From: Strigamia acuminata
Taxonomy: Eukaryota; Arthropoda; Chilopoda; Geophilomorpha; Linotaeniidae
Assembly (NCBI GenBank): GCA_949358305.1
Contig: OX442315.1
Coordinates: 6,411,875-6,475,874, forward strand
Direction of reading: 5' to 3'
Length of the DNA: 64,000 nucleotides
In this document: piece by piece, positions 10,454-20,977 of the stretch
Position numbering within the stretch: the stretch's first letter is position 1
How the letters are laid out: every line of letters starts with the position of its first letter
The notes under the pieces: generated by a model
The model's database searches: none
What the model was told of the DNA's origin: nothing
Seen by the model: the letters and a program-made list of their open reading frames with translations, nothing else
Translations under genes and position numbers: made by a program

Positions 10454-11206
10454 AATGTCAATTGTAATTTTTTTAACCATTAATAAATGTACTATGTAAA
10501 ACTAAACTGCAGTAAATATAATCCCGTTTAGAACAAAATTCAACAGTACTAGTTAAACTTTATATCGAATGTCTGAAAACTTTGGAATTTGTATGTTAAA
10601 AGTAAAAATTTGGATTCGCAAGTTACTTACTTGTAGACTGTTTGCTTCTAAATAAAATACAATTGAATAATGTATATACATGCCAAAAAAAATATTTCAA
10701 GCGACCTGTCGGGCGTCGCTAAAACTGAAGTTATCTTGTGAAATTTTACTGCAGAAAGGTGTGAAAGTCAGGACAAGCATATCACGTGTTTATTGAATGG
10801 ATTAGGAGTGGAATGAATAAATTGATCTATCAATCACCAATTTTATATATACAGTCTTCCAGACAAATTATTTTGCACCTAAAGGTGACCAACATGGTCA
10901 AAAGCACATTTTTGAGCGTTTACATTGTTTTTGTCGACCAATGGGGCGACAAACAAGATGACAGGTTCCTAAATATTGAGTTTTAAGATCTATTGTTATT
11001 GCACTTGAAAATATCAATTTGGACATAAACAAACAATCAAATCAAGGACGACTTGCTCAAATCCAATTATACATGAAAGTCATCAGGTTTTCACATTGAT
11101 CACACTTTTGCTCAAAACACATGTAAATTCCATTTGTAGAGATAGATTTTGGACATTTTGCACATTGCAAACTCCAATCTTCATTGCTGGATGACCGTCA
11201 CATCAT
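10454..11206. other. Duplicated flanking sequence
   Basis: Contains the LRR 3' flank (to about 10640), then ATATCACGTGTTTATTGAAT at 10778-10797, also present at 14828-14847. A block at 10915-11205 matches 6371-6660. I see no gene. Confidence 0.45.
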
Positions 11207-11551
11207 CCACTCATTGATGAACGAGAAATGAAGAAGTTATTGGTACCGAGTAAGAGATTAGAAAAATTGGGCATTGATTCTTGTCCGATGTTTACTGACG
11301 ATGTGATTTCGGAACTTGTGAAATCAAACGGGCTGCAATATCTGAAAGCTTTAAAACTTGTGTGGTGCCACTCTATTTTTTCCGCTTCGATCATAAAGTT
11401 GTTGGAAGTGCCAAATCCAATGAATGAGTTAATCGTCTACCATTGTGCTAACATTGATACTCTCGCTAATGAGAAAATTAAAGCTTATGTAAGAAGTAAA
11501 AACTTTGATTTAACGATTAAAGATACTTTTACATTTGCAGACTTTGAGTAA
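11207..11551 (+). pseudogene. LRR family C-terminal fragment (copy 3)
   Basis: An open stretch of about 115 codons matching only the last quarter of gene 2: LIDEREMKKLL, RLEKLGIDSC, DDVISELVKSNGLQYLKAL, NPMNELIVYHC, IKAYVRSKNFDLTIKDTF. Upstream it joins directly to a duplicated intergenic block rather than to the rest of a gene, so the N-terminal three quarters, including the VHL-box-like part, are gone. Confidence 0.75.
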
Positions 11552-12338
11552 CAACAATCAATCAGTAGTTATAATAAAAAGATAAACCAAAAAAACTTAA
11601 GATTTTATGGGATTAATTTTCATTAGATTTTTTTATAAGGTTTTCACTGTTTTTTGCCATTAATAAACACTGAAAATTTAAATATTTTCTGTAAATGATT
11701 ACAAATAATGGTCTACGATTGGCCCGTTTAATATTGGACCACTAAAATAAAAATTGAAACTCACAATTGAAATAGAAACTAACAATTGTTCTTTATTTTA
11801 ACGATCTGACATCCTAAATCTCTTTGATTATGACAATTCATCAAAATATAAATGGTATTTGAAAGTCAGTGAAATCTAGGACGATTTACAACAGGACTTC
11901 ACATCTAGCAAAACTTAATTGTTAGATCGTCAAGCGATTCTGTCTTGTGATTGTAGCACCATTCAGCAGAAATGGCACAAAATGACGTCATTTTGCAGGC
12001 AAATGGCGGACAACTGACATGACATCCCGCATTTGCATTTTAAGAGGACATTTATATTTTATGTTTAAGTTAAAAATAATATCTGAAAATTGTTTATTAC
12101 ATTTTTAGGTATTATTTTTAAATCAAACGTTAAATAAAATTGAACTATGTTATAACATCATCCAAAAATGTAAATGTGGGATGTCAATTCTCCGCAAAAA
12201 GTTTTAACAATGCAACGACAGATTGCTCCTTCTTCGCATTTCTACGGGACAATTTAGATTTCAAAAAAATGGCAGATGTGAAGTGGAACGTTCTAATGTT
12301 TCAGATTTCAGAACTAAAGAAACCACCAAAATTCCATA
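11552..12338. other. Intergenic, nothing recognised
   Basis: AT-rich sequence with AATAAA-like signals shortly after the fragment at 11551. Around 11965-12015 is a GACGTCATTTTGCAGGCAAAT segment resembling 22958-22980. No coding or RNA gene is supported until the tRNA at 12339. Confidence 0.35.
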
Positions 12339-12411
12339 GGGCCTGTAGCGTAATGGATAACGCGTCTGACTTCGGATCAGAAGATTGCAGGTTCGAATCC
12401 TGTCAGGCTCG
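12339..12411 (+). tRNA. tRNA-Arg (anticodon TCG)
   Basis: 73 nt with a complete cloverleaf. The acceptor stem GGGCCTG/CAGGCTC has one G-U pair and discriminator G. The D-arm region is TAGCGTAATGGATAACGC. The anticodon stem TCTGA/TCAGA has loop CTTCGGA, giving TCG. The T-arm contains GGTTCGAATCC, and A- and B-box promoter sequences are intact. There is no intron. It reads arginine CGA codons and lies between two LRR family members with no evident relation to them. Confidence 0.97.
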
Positions 12412-12420
12412 TCACTTGTC

Positions 12421-12426
12421 TTTTTT
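12421..12426 (+). terminator. RNA polymerase III terminator
   Basis: A run of six T starts ten bases after the tRNA-Arg 3' end, the expected Pol III stop signal. Confidence 0.8.
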
Positions 12427-12926
12427 AATTTATTCATAACTTTTCTTTCTCTCAAATATTAAATTGTTTTAAAGTGCAGGAACTTCCACTGGTTCATTCC
12501 AAAATTTATTTCTTGTAATTATTTTATTAAAAAACTGACTTTGACAGAAATAAGAACTCAGAATGGCTAATTAGGCGAAAAAACAAGTAAAGTTTATTTC
12601 AGTCTAGTCTAATAATTATATTAGCGATACAAGCTTCTTAGTTTTCAAATTGACGTTAACGACGACATTTGCAAAAGGCGCTTAAGACAGATGAAACAAG
12701 TTCAACAACTTCAATACACGATAACAACCACTTAGAGCAGCAATATTGATCGTATTACAATCAGCTCCATTTTATAGAAAGTGCTAGTTGCCAACAATTG
12801 CGCAACAATGTGACAACGTGTGACGAAAAACGTCCAACATACGTTTTGCAGTGTGCTTAACGTTTCGTCCAGATAAAGAACTTAAATCGAGATATTCATC
12901 ATTCGCAACTTCTCCACACGGTCGAC

Positions 12927-14213
12927 ATGCCACGCAAAAAATCAGCACCGAGTCTTGAAAACTTGTGTTTAAATATGGCGATTAATTGTTTTGAAAAGAA
13001 TGAATTGCAATATCAACTCGTAGATCAACCGCCCGTGCTTATCAACAACATATTTGAAAGACTGTGTCAACGATACGAACATTCACGTACGCATCCTCGG
13101 TTTCCTTCAAACATTTTCATTCATTCCGGCGCCATCTTGCTACACCATTTGACTATGTTCGATAAGCACATATCTACTCTGTGTGATGAAATAAGCCAAA
13201 TTTGTGGAAACATTGTGGATTTAAACTTGGAAAAAGATGCATTCAAACCCCAAATGAAGACTTCCAACACGTGCGTAATCAAACTGGTGCAAAGCTTACC
13301 GAAACTTCAACGATTAAACCTAGAATTTAGAGACGAATATACGGACGAATTAGCCGCTGCGATCGGAAATAATTGTCCAATGTTGACTCATCTCAACATT
13401 CAGGGTTGCATAAACATAACTGACATTGGACTGCAGTCATTAAGTCGTTGCGTCCAGCTGGTGTTTCTGGATGTTTCGTACACTAATGCCACATCCAGCG
13501 GGTGTTTGTTCGTCCTCAACCAACTGCCCAAATTAAAAGTGTTTAAACATCGTTATTGGCAGTCGTTAATTACCGAGTTAGTAAGTCAACAGACAACACT
13601 ACGCACGTATTTTATCGAGAAAGTCACAAAGATTTACAACGAACATGTTCCCTTCCTGAAAACCATTTTTCCAAAATTAAAAACCTTATTTTTATTGAAC
13701 ATCGAGGCTAGTTTGGATTTCAGAGGGTGGCCTCAACGATTGACGAGTCTACGTTTGATTGGAGGTACATTGGTCGATATTGGACTTATTGATCGAGCTT
13801 GGCCAATGTTGGAGGAATTATCTTTAGTGCAGTGTTCAATTTACAATGAAAGTAATGCTCCGTTAAAAAAGCTTTGTAAACTGCATTTAAACTGTCAAAG
13901 CTTAATTACCGAACAAGAATTGAAAACGTTATTGGCACAAAGTAAAAGTTTAGAAGTATTGCACGTTGATAATTTTCAAATACACGTTGACGATATAATT
14001 TTGCAACTTTTTGCATCGAATGCGCTACAATGTTTGAGAAGTTTAAAAATTGCACATTGCCACGTTATTACTCTCACTTCGGTCATACAATTGTTGAAAG
14101 TGCACAATCTAATGAATGAGTTACACATCTTTGATTGTAGTAATATTGGCAACTCCTCTGAACTATACTGGTATATTCGACGTAAAAACTTGGATTTGCA
14201 TTTAGACTGGTAG
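12927..14213 (+). CDS. VHL-box LRR protein, copy 4
   Basis: An intact intronless frame of 428 residues from the conserved GTCGACATGCC start. Residues 9-18 (SLENLCLNMA) fit the BC-box pattern, and QPPVLINNIF is the Cul2-box-like motif. LRRs follow: DEYTDELAAAIGNNCPML, THLNIQGCINITDIGLQSL, RAWPMLEELSLVQCSI and LQCLRSLKIAHC. The copy is diverged from its neighbours along its whole length, but the anchor residues of each repeat are retained. The 5' flank (CATTCGCAACTTCTCCACAC) resembles those of copies 1 and 5. Same inferred role as copy 2; confident for the LRR fold, moderate for the ligase role. Confidence 0.85.
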   Translation: MPRKKSAPSLENLCLNMAINCFEKNELQYQLVDQPPVLINNIFERLCQRYEHSRTHPRFPSNIFIHSGAILLHHLTMFDKHISTLCDEISQICGNIVDLNLEKDAFKPQMKTSNTCVIKLVQSLPKLQRLNLEFRDEYTDELAAAIGNNCPMLTHLNIQGCINITDIGLQSLSRCVQLVFLDVSYTNATSSGCLFVLNQLPKLKVFKHRYWQSLITELVSQQTTLRTYFIEKVTKIYNEHVPFLKTIFPKLKTLFLLNIEASLDFRGWPQRLTSLRLIGGTLVDIGLIDRAWPMLEELSLVQCSIYNESNAPLKKLCKLHLNCQSLITEQELKTLLAQSKSLEVLHVDNFQIHVDDIILQLFASNALQCLRSLKIAHCHVITLTSVIQLLKVHNLMNELHIFDCSNIGNSSELYWYIRRKNLDLHLDW

Positions 14214-14361
14214 ATTACGGAAAGTGTACTATTTACAGCATTGAAAATGTAGAATGTACAACTTTTATAGAGAGTAATAAAATCTATTTGTGGACAACTC
14301 ATTCCGTGCATTCTTGCCAATGTTTTAAGTGGTAAATATTGCACCATGCAGTTTGATTAGG

Positions 14362-14560
14362 GATTATGGAAGAACAGTTTTCCTAATTTATATAGATTAA
14401 GTTTGCTTGATGTCGAAGCTCATTTGGATTCTAATATTTCAATATGGCCTCAACGATTGACGAGTCTTCGTCTGGTTACAGTTACACTGGTCAATTTTAA
14501 ACTTATTAATCGTGCTTGGCAAATTTCAATTGCACAATTTCCAATGAAATCGATTTTACC
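14362..14560 (+). pseudogene. LRR family internal fragment
   Basis: Encodes a middle segment (NSFPNLYRLSLLDVEAHLDS, ISIWPQRLTSLRLV, LINRAWQ) matching about 13660-13820 of copy 4. It decays after LINRAWQ, where the following MLEELS codons are missing, and has no start or end of its own. Confidence 0.75.
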
Positions 14561-15297
14561 ATTTATTTTTATTATAAAATGGATTTTTTATTTTTTTTAA
14601 ATTTACAACTTGTACATTTAGCAGTTATTACAAAAAAAAAAAACATTGTGAATAAATACTATTAGCGGTATTCTAAATACAAATTACAATTTCATATTGT
14701 ATATACCTGCCAAAAATATTTCGCTTAAAACATCACAAATTTGCATTTTTTCACTAAAATAGAAATCGCTAAACTGAAGTTATCCGGTGAAATTTAACTG
14801 CATAAAGGTGTGAAAGTCATTACAAACATATCACGTGTTTATTGAATAAATTGATCTATCAATCACCAATTTTCTCTAGAAGCGCACGCGCAGTAAGAAT
14901 GAGCCAAATTATTTTGCATCTAAAGATGACCAACAGGATCAAAACCAAAAGCACATTTTTGTCCGTTTACTTTGCTTTTATCGACCAATGGGGCAACAAA
15001 CAAGATGAAGGGTTTCTATTCCTAAATATTGAGCTTTAAGATCATGATTAATGCGCTGCAGTGAAGCATGAGGAGGCGCTTTATGGAATGTGATTTTTAT
15101 CCGCACTTGTGTGTCCCATCTCTCTGCAGTTTTGATTGACAACTCAATTTTAAATTCGTGCGTTGTTGCGTGACGATGACGAGCGATAAATTTGGATTCA
15201 CATCAAATTTCAACAAATTTTAGCAAATTCGTTACGTGAGGCTCAGCCAATCATAGACATGTATACCAAACGTGCACCACACGTTTTCACCCGTATA
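14561..15297. other. Duplicated 5' flank of copy 5
   Basis: AT-rich sequence with ATATCACGTGTTTATTGAAT (also before copy 3) and the promoter-side blocks shared with 6371-6930. Nothing codes here. The flank is cut at 15297 by a transposon. Confidence 0.5.
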
Positions 15298-16050
15298 CAG
15301 GGTGAGTCAAAAGTCCAGAAACACCTTTTTTTCTTGAAAATGAGCAAAGATATATCAATTCTGTTGATGTAGACATACAGGAAGTCGATGGTGGGCTATC
15401 CAGTGGTCACCTTAAATTTGACCCAGAAGGTCATTTTCAAGGTTATTCACTTTCTAACTTTTAAACTGTTGGAGATACAGCAAAATTTCTAATTACAAAG
15501 TTGTAGAACACCATCGAATTAGTACTATCCAACTTATCTTAGACATCTTCGTTTTAATGTTTTCATTTTAAAATGAAAACAAATCAGCTGAAGTAAAGCC
15601 AGCATTGTGGCAAAACTTCAATTTCTACTGCAAAATTACTGAATTTCTTCAATAAACGTATTCAAATTTGCATTATTATGTAAGTAAACAAGAAAAACCA
15701 CTGTCTTTTTTTAAATGTCTAAATTATTTTATTTTCATAGGAACAAAAAAATTCAATTTGCTGATTTGTTTTCTTTTTTTTAAAAAAAAGCATTTAACTT
15801 AAGGTGACTAGGATAATTTGGATAGTACTAATTTGATGGTGCTGTGTAACTTTGTAATTGGAAATTTTGCTGTATCTTAAACGGTTTAAAAGTTAAGAAG
15901 TGAATGACCTTGAAAATGACCTTCCGGATCAAATTTAAGGTGACCACTGGATAGCCCACCATCGACTTCCTGTGTCTACATCAACAGAATTGATATACCT
16001 TCAGTTATTTTCAAGAAAAAAAGGTGTTTCTGGACTTTTGACTCACCCTG
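15298..16050. mobile_element. 753-bp long-TIR MITE, TA target site
   Basis: The outer ends are CAGGGTGAGTCAAAAGTCC and its inverse, and complementarity extends about 240 bp inward with scattered mismatches. TA flanks both sides (15296-15297 and 16051-16052), as for Tc1/mariner-type elements. No transposase is present. It is inserted in the 5' flank of LRR copy 5, beside the TATA-like CCGTATA sequence that is uninterrupted at 6918. Confidence 0.85.
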
Positions 16051-16109
16051 TACTGTATAAACAATTAATTGGAGACTTTTCATCATTCGCTCTGGCCCAC
16101 ACAGTCGAC

Positions 16110-17399
16110 ATGCCACGCAGGAAATCAGCAAAAAGTTTGGAGGAATTGTGCTTAAATGTGACGACCACTCAATTTGAAGAGAAAGAAATGCAAGCTCAAC
16201 TTACAAATCTACCGCCCACGCTCATTAATAGCGTATTTGAAGGACTGTGTCTGCGATTTGGATCAAGACGCAATTATCTACCTCCAAACATTTTCATTCA
16301 TCCCGGCGCCCGCTCACTACACCATTTGGACAGCTTTGATCTCCACCCGACTCTTCTGTGCGATCAAATAGGCCAAGATTGTGCAAACATTGTGGAATTA
16401 AACTTGAAAAAATATGTCAACGATTCAAGACTGCCGACTGTATACACAGTCAAACTGCTGCAAAGTCTACCAAAACTTCAACGCCTGACGTTTAACGAAT
16501 GCACGGATGAAGTTGCTGCCGCAATCGGAAAGAATTGTCTGCTCTTGACGCATCTCGACATCCAGAAGTGCACAAACATTACTGACATTGGACTGCAGTC
16601 AGTAAGCTGTTGCGTCCAGCTGGTGTTTCTGGATGTTACAAACACTAGTGCCACAGCCAATGGGTGTTTGTTCGTCCTCAACCAACTGCCCATTCTAAAA
16701 GAGTTTGCGCATCGTTGGTGGCGTGAGTTATTTGCGCTATTAGCAGAACAGGCGCAAAGAAACAAAACATGGCGCACTTATTCCCTCGAACAAGCTACAC
16801 ACATTCGTAACGAACGTATTCTCATCGCGAAGAACAGTTTTCCTAATTTACGAAGCTTAAAATTCTGGAATGTCGAACACCATTTTGATTTTAATATTTT
16901 ATTATGGCCTCAACAATTAACGAATCTCAATCTGTGTAAAGTTAAACAAGTCAGTATTCGACTTATTGATCGAACTTGGCCTATGTTAGAGATATTAACC
17001 TTAATGCATTGTACAATTTCCGATGAAACTGACGATATTATTAATGCTCCGTTGAAAAACCTACGTCAACTGAGGTTAAAGTATTTACGCTTAATTACGA
17101 AACAAGAAATGGAAACATTATTGGTAGAGCGTAAAAGTTTAGAAAAATTGGTCTTGGTTAATTTTCCAATGGAACTCCCTTTGAGTTTGATTTCACAACT
17201 TGTCGGATTGAAAACTTTAGAATTGTACTTCTGCCACTCTATTACTCGCACTTCCATCATGAAATTGTTAGAAATGCAAAATGCACTCACTCAGCTATGC
17301 ATTCGGCATTGTGATAAGATTGACGCTTCAACTTATGTTTTAATTCAAAGTTGTGTCAAAAGTCAAAACTTGGATTTGAACTTAGAAGGTCAATGGTAA
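16110..17399 (+). CDS. VHL-box LRR protein, copy 5
   Basis: Intact, about 429 residues, starting at GTCGACATGCC. Residues 9-17 (SLEELCLNV) are BC-box-like, though the following position is T rather than aliphatic. Residues 34-43 (LPPTLINSVF) fit the PhiPxxPhixxxPhi Cul2-box pattern. The LRR array contains NECTDEVAAAIGKN, THLDIQKCTNITDIGLQS, RTWPMLEILTLMHCTI and LVGLKTLELYFCHSI. The frame is open upstream into the MITE at 15298 but offers no ATG there, so 16110 is the start. Expression may be altered by the MITE in its promoter. Same inferred Elongin-BC/Cul2 receptor role as copy 2. Confidence 0.86.
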   Translation: MPRRKSAKSLEELCLNVTTTQFEEKEMQAQLTNLPPTLINSVFEGLCLRFGSRRNYLPPNIFIHPGARSLHHLDSFDLHPTLLCDQIGQDCANIVELNLKKYVNDSRLPTVYTVKLLQSLPKLQRLTFNECTDEVAAAIGKNCLLLTHLDIQKCTNITDIGLQSVSCCVQLVFLDVTNTSATANGCLFVLNQLPILKEFAHRWWRELFALLAEQAQRNKTWRTYSLEQATHIRNERILIAKNSFPNLRSLKFWNVEHHFDFNILLWPQQLTNLNLCKVKQVSIRLIDRTWPMLEILTLMHCTISDETDDIINAPLKNLRQLRLKYLRLITKQEMETLLVERKSLEKLVLVNFPMELPLSLISQLVGLKTLELYFCHSITRTSIMKLLEMQNALTQLCIRHCDKIDASTYVLIQSCVKSQNLDLNLEGQW

Positions 17400-18973
17400 T
17401 TTTTTTAACCATTAAAAAATGTACTATATAAAACTAAACTGCAGTAAATAAAATCTTGTTTAGAATAAAATCCATCAGTACTTGTTAATCTGCATTGAAA
17501 ATTATCAAATACATTTTGACGATTTAATTTTTGGAACTTCTTATATCGAATGTCTGAAAACTTTGGAATTTGTAAGTTGAAAGTAACTATTCGGATTTGC
17601 AGGTTAAATTTCTTACCGGCTTATCGTTGGATTTGAATTTATAAAAATGTATTTGAACACGAATTATTATGTTTCGAGTCTCCCGACGAGGAGACACGCA
17701 GCATCCAATGAGTGATGGAGATAATGATTTAAACTATATTTGGACTAACAAAACACCTGCCAATCAAATTCAACCTGTTTGTATGCATAAAAATCCATCA
17801 CTTTAAAATAAAATCCAATTTTTCCTACCTTTAATAATGTATTTATTTTTTTTTACTCAAGAAATAAAATGCATAAATAGTTTCTTTCTGAATTTTATGT
17901 TACTATTTTCAATTACGTACTTTGTTTCAATCGCTTTCTCCGAAGCAATCCCTTGTGCTTTACCAATATCATGACCAACCAGAAAACACCTGGTCACTAC
18001 TTTGAATCCAGTTCAAGTATTGATTGTGTTAAATGTTTGGTGAGTCGAGACTGCTACTTTTACTGAAATCAGTGAAATTAGCTCCCTTGCTAACTTTGGG
18101 TAGCGCCCAAAGAAACCCCGCTCGCAGCCGACCATCGTGAGTCCCGTTGAGTTTGCTCCGGAACTCCTATCATCGCCGTCATACGAGTGAGTGCGTAAAA
18201 GAAGCGAGTTCATCGCCATTTTCGTGCAACAACGAGTTGTTGATGCACATTGTTATTTTATTTTCTTTTGCGACTATTGTAGCTCGCATTTCATTCTTTC
18301 GTATTTATCCCTAAATTTAATTCTAATTCATTATCTAATTTATCATTAAATTATTTCATAATTCATTTATTATTCAATTTGTATTTATATAATTTTTCAC
18401 GCTGTAAAATTAAACCGCAGTAAAAAAAATCGCCTTTACAATAAAATCCAAACATCAATTTGTTAACTTAGAATAATTCCAGATCCAGATCTTTCATATT
18501 TACGACACAAAAACCTTTTTGACAGACAGAAACAGAATGAAATTTAGGAATCGGTTCATACCTCGGAACTGTTTTGACGAGCTCCTTTATGACGTCATGT
18601 TTGGACCTTCTGCGCCGTATTTACCTCGAGAGTTCTTTTGGTGAATATTTTCAAAAATCAATCCCACCAACTCAAATCTCTAAAATACAAAAATACAAAA
18701 ATAAAATTTCAAAATTATATTTTATTTATTTATTTATTAAAAATATCATTTCAATTCACTTGACGCAGCCAAGTGTAACTTATACTCCTTTGACCTTATA
18801 TCACAAATAATGACGGCGACCTTCTGTCAGCGCCCTCTATACTTATTGCCTGAAATAAAATCGCACATGTCGTTTTTGACCATCATAACAGTCCACTATT
18901 AACCTCAACTATATCATCCATCAAAATATAGAAGCCAACACAGGTTTTGTGTGTTTTATGTGTCTTTTGTAAC
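17400..18973. other. LRR 3' flank, orphan 3' flank and unassigned sequence
   Basis: 17400-17640 is the standard LRR 3' flank (also at 21768-22000). About 18395-18450 is a second, orphan copy (GTAAAATTAAACCGCAGTAA). 18570-18780 resembles 4880-5110 and 8460-8650. On the minus strand, 18219-18013 has an ATG in good context (AAAATGGCG) and an open stretch of 68 codons; I see no family resemblance and do not call it a gene. Confidence 0.4.
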
Positions 18974-19500
18974 ATGCCACCCAGGAAATCAGCAACGAGT
19001 TTAGAGGAATTGTGCTTAAATGTAACGACCACTCGATTTAAAGAGAAAGAAATGCAAGATCAACTTAGAAATCGACCGCCCACGATCATTAACAGCATAT
19101 TTGAAAGACTGTGTCTGCAATTTGAATCTAAACGCAATTATCTGCCGTCGAACATTTTCATTCATCCCGGCGCCCGCTCACTACACCATTTGGATAACTT
19201 TGATCTCCACCTGACGCCTCTGTACGATAAAATAAGCCAAGTTTGTGTGAACATTGTGGAATTAAACTTGGAAAAATATTTCGATGATCCAAAAGTTACA
19301 ACTGCGTCCACAGTCAAACTGGTGCAAAATTTACCAAAACTTCAACGCCTGAACTTTAAAATCGACTGCACGGATGAAGTTGCTGCCGCAATCGGAAAGA
19401 ATTGTCCGCTCTTGACACATCTCGACATTTCGCACAGCATAAACGTCACAGATGTTGGGCTTCAGTCGTTAAGCAGTTGCGTCAAGCTGGAGAATATGGA

Positions 19501-20977
19501 CATAGAGGAAAGAAGATAAGAGGCGGCACTCTCCCCTTTTTTTGGATACTAGGTCACGTGACCCTCGACACTAGCGCCCATGGTGGGAGGTATGCAAGTT
19601 TGGATTGTACAACGTTGTTTACAACAGGTGAAAGGCACATTACAGCCTTAAAAAACATAACCATTCAAAACTAAGCTAATTATAAAAGCAGTGGACTTTA
19701 TTCTAGTGCCCACAAGTGTAAAAAAAAAATGTAAAAAAAAACAGATCCTGGGTTATCATTTTTTCATTTTCCAAAGGAAGAAGCCATGTACATTTTTGGC
19801 CTAAAAACTCTGTTAATAGGCTAAAACGTCGATTGTTAGACAAAAAACATTGATTTTTCAGATAAAAAGGTTCATTTCCATGCTAAAAGAATCTATTTTT
19901 GTCATGTCAGCAATATTAACATACTGTAGAAAGTTATTAATCAATTAAGTTTTAGTTTTTGTACTTATTCATTTAACTTGTAAATGTTATTGATTGTACA
20001 AAATATAATATTATGTATTTTATTTGCAATAATGCGTGAAAAAGAAAATGTTACAACTCGTTTAAACAAGTTGCATAACTCGAGAGTCGACAAATCAAAC
20101 TGTTCCGCGCGGGAATTCCATGTTTTTTTGCCGTCGGAAGTCAGATGCGCTAACAATTGCACTATCGTAATCTCACCTTAAAAATAAATTTAACAAAAAT
20201 TAAATTATTTAAAAATAATATACTATTGAATAATTATTACTGAGCAATAATTTGCACCAAATGCCAATAAAGCCGAACATCCAAATATTTGTTTAAAAAA
20301 AAGCAATTTTCGGGTTGAAAAAGCAATTTTCGGGTTAAAAAAGCAATTTTCGGGTTAAAAAAAGCAATTTTCGGGTTGAAAAAAGCATTTTTCGGGTTGA
20401 AAAAAGCATTTTTCGGGTTGAAAAAAGCATTTTCCGGGTTGAAAAAAGCATTTTTCGGGTTGAAAAAAGCATTTTTCGGGTTGAAAAAAGCATTTTCCGG
20501 GTTGAAAAAAGCATTTTTCGGGTTGAAAAAAGCAATTTTCGGGTTGAAAAAAGCAATTTTCGGGTTGAAAAAAGCAATTTTCGAGTTGAAAAAAGCAATT
20601 TTCGGGTTGAAAACGCAATTTCTCGAGCAATTTTCTGTCAAATATGTAACTTCCACACCAAAAATAAATTTTTTACCTAAAATATTTAATTCTCACTTAA
20701 AAATGTAAAGTTATCTGGCAAAATTCAATTTTTACAGTGTAAATTATCAGTATCTATCCTAAAAAATGCAAATCATCCTAATTTTTTCATAGAATATTCA
20801 GTTTTTTGGGCAAACAGGCCGACTAACTGACTCAATCTAAGGCAAACGAATGCAAACATACCGAGTGGTAGCATGCCTTCCGCTTGTTGGCGCCACCGTC
20901 GAGTACCACGTGACCCGATATCCAAGAGAACAATGGGAAATGGGGAGAGTGCCGCCTCTTATCTTCTTTACTCTATG
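19501..20977. mobile_element. Non-autonomous DNA transposon with internal minisatellite
   Basis: The terminal inverted repeats share CATAGAG(G/T)AAAGAAGA and continue through TAAGAGGCGGCACTCTCCCC; a CACGTGACC word recurs near each end. The insertion duplicated ATATGGA (19494-19500 and 20978-20984), a 7-bp or slightly longer site, closer to P/MULE-like habits than to TA or TTAA elements. No transposase frame exists. The centre carries the 21-bp minisatellite at 20294. It splits LRR copy 6. Confidence 0.8.
20294..20617. repeat. 21-bp minisatellite, about 15-16 units
   Basis: The unit is AAAAAAGCATTTTTCGGG plus TTG, with A/T and T/C variants (GCAATTTTCGGG, GCATTTTCCGGG). Because 21 is a multiple of three and the unit lacks stops in most frames, repetitive open frames appear on both strands; these are artefacts. 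It lies wholly inside the transposon at 19501. Confidence 0.95.

Noticed and set aside
12140-12455. Short open frames across the tRNA-Arg on both strands
   Set aside because: They overlap a complete tRNA cloverleaf and show no family resemblance.
15972-16109. Fusion of the MITE end to the LRR protein of copy 5
   Set aside because: The frame is open through the TIR but has no ATG there, so translation should start at 16110.
18013-18219. Minus-strand 68-codon frame beginning AAAATGGCG
   Set aside because: Good start context, but there is no homology I recognise and no clear splice partner; not supported as a gene.
20294-20617. Possible CRISPR-like array
   Set aside because: Units are contiguous with no unique spacers, and the context is an animal genome; it is a minisatellite.
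20237-20708. Repetitive open frames on both strands over the 21-bp array
   Set aside because: They follow from a unit length divisible by three and contain no recognisable domain; the array lies in a transposon.
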